Assembly (NCBI GenBank): GCA_013202185.1
Contig: JABMSA010000383.1
Span: 1 to 6,359 of the forward strand
Length of the DNA: 6,359 nucleotides
Direction: 5' to 3'
Source: Planctomycetota bacterium
GTDB taxonomy: Bacteria > Planctomycetota > PUPC01 > JABMSA01
The notes beneath the pieces were generated by a model that was given only the letters and a program-made list of their open reading frames with translations, was not told the DNA's origin and made no database searches. Numbering within the stretch: position 1 is the stretch's first letter; each line of letters opens with the position of its first letter. A program made the position numbers and the translations under genes. Shown piece after piece: positions 6,338 to 6,359 of the stretch.

Positions 6338-6359
6338 TTGGCAGACACCCACAGACCCA

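Noticed and set aside
6158..6352. Minus-strand 64-codon frame with a run of serines
   Set aside because: The serines come from the CGA trinucleotide tract, and the rest covers the tandem repeat and the 20-bp dispersed element. There is no domain or convincing start, so this is treated as repeat DNA.

Overview
The window holds one complete three-gene operon for an RND-type multidrug efflux pump, all on the minus strand. About 230 bp of non-coding DNA lies on the left and about 250 bp of repeat-rich non-coding DNA on the right. The outer-membrane channel lipoprotein, the periplasmic adaptor and the inner-membrane proton-driven permease together make a full trans-envelope pump, so the host is a Gram-negative (diderm) bacterium. 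The DNA is GC-rich. I see no marker that identifies the phylum. The simple-sequence and short dispersed repeats in the flanks suggest a genome with many intergenic repeats.

Layout in transcription order, right to left: (1) 6359-6140, non-coding, with an 8-bp tandem repeat, a CGA trinucleotide tract, a 20-bp element that recurs at the far side of the operon, and CCCGGG-centred palindromes. (2) 6139-6111, a near-consensus sigma-70 promoter, TTGATT-17 bp-TATAAT. (3) NodT/OprM-like outer-membrane factor, 6027-4522. (4) Membrane fusion protein, 4525-3326. (5) AcrB-type RND permease, 3333-232. The genes overlap by 4 bp (ATGA) and 8 bp (ATGACTGA), which indicates one mRNA with translational coupling and matched output. 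(6) 231-1, non-coding, with small hairpins, the second copy of the 20-bp element, and a 15-bp perfect inverted repeat (2-16 and 175-189) that could be the ends of a small MITE-like element.

How the genes work together: the permease binds amphiphilic substrates in its periplasmic porter domains and uses proton flux. The adaptor joins it to the TolC-like channel, which opens outside the cell. The substrate cannot be read from the sequence. No regulator gene is present in the window.

I did not find a new kind of system. The points most worth checking are the promoter, which rules out the longest reading of the first gene; the possible palindromic operator around it; the permease's lack of the AcrB Lys940 equivalent; a CxxC motif in the adaptor; and the paired repeats flanking the operon.
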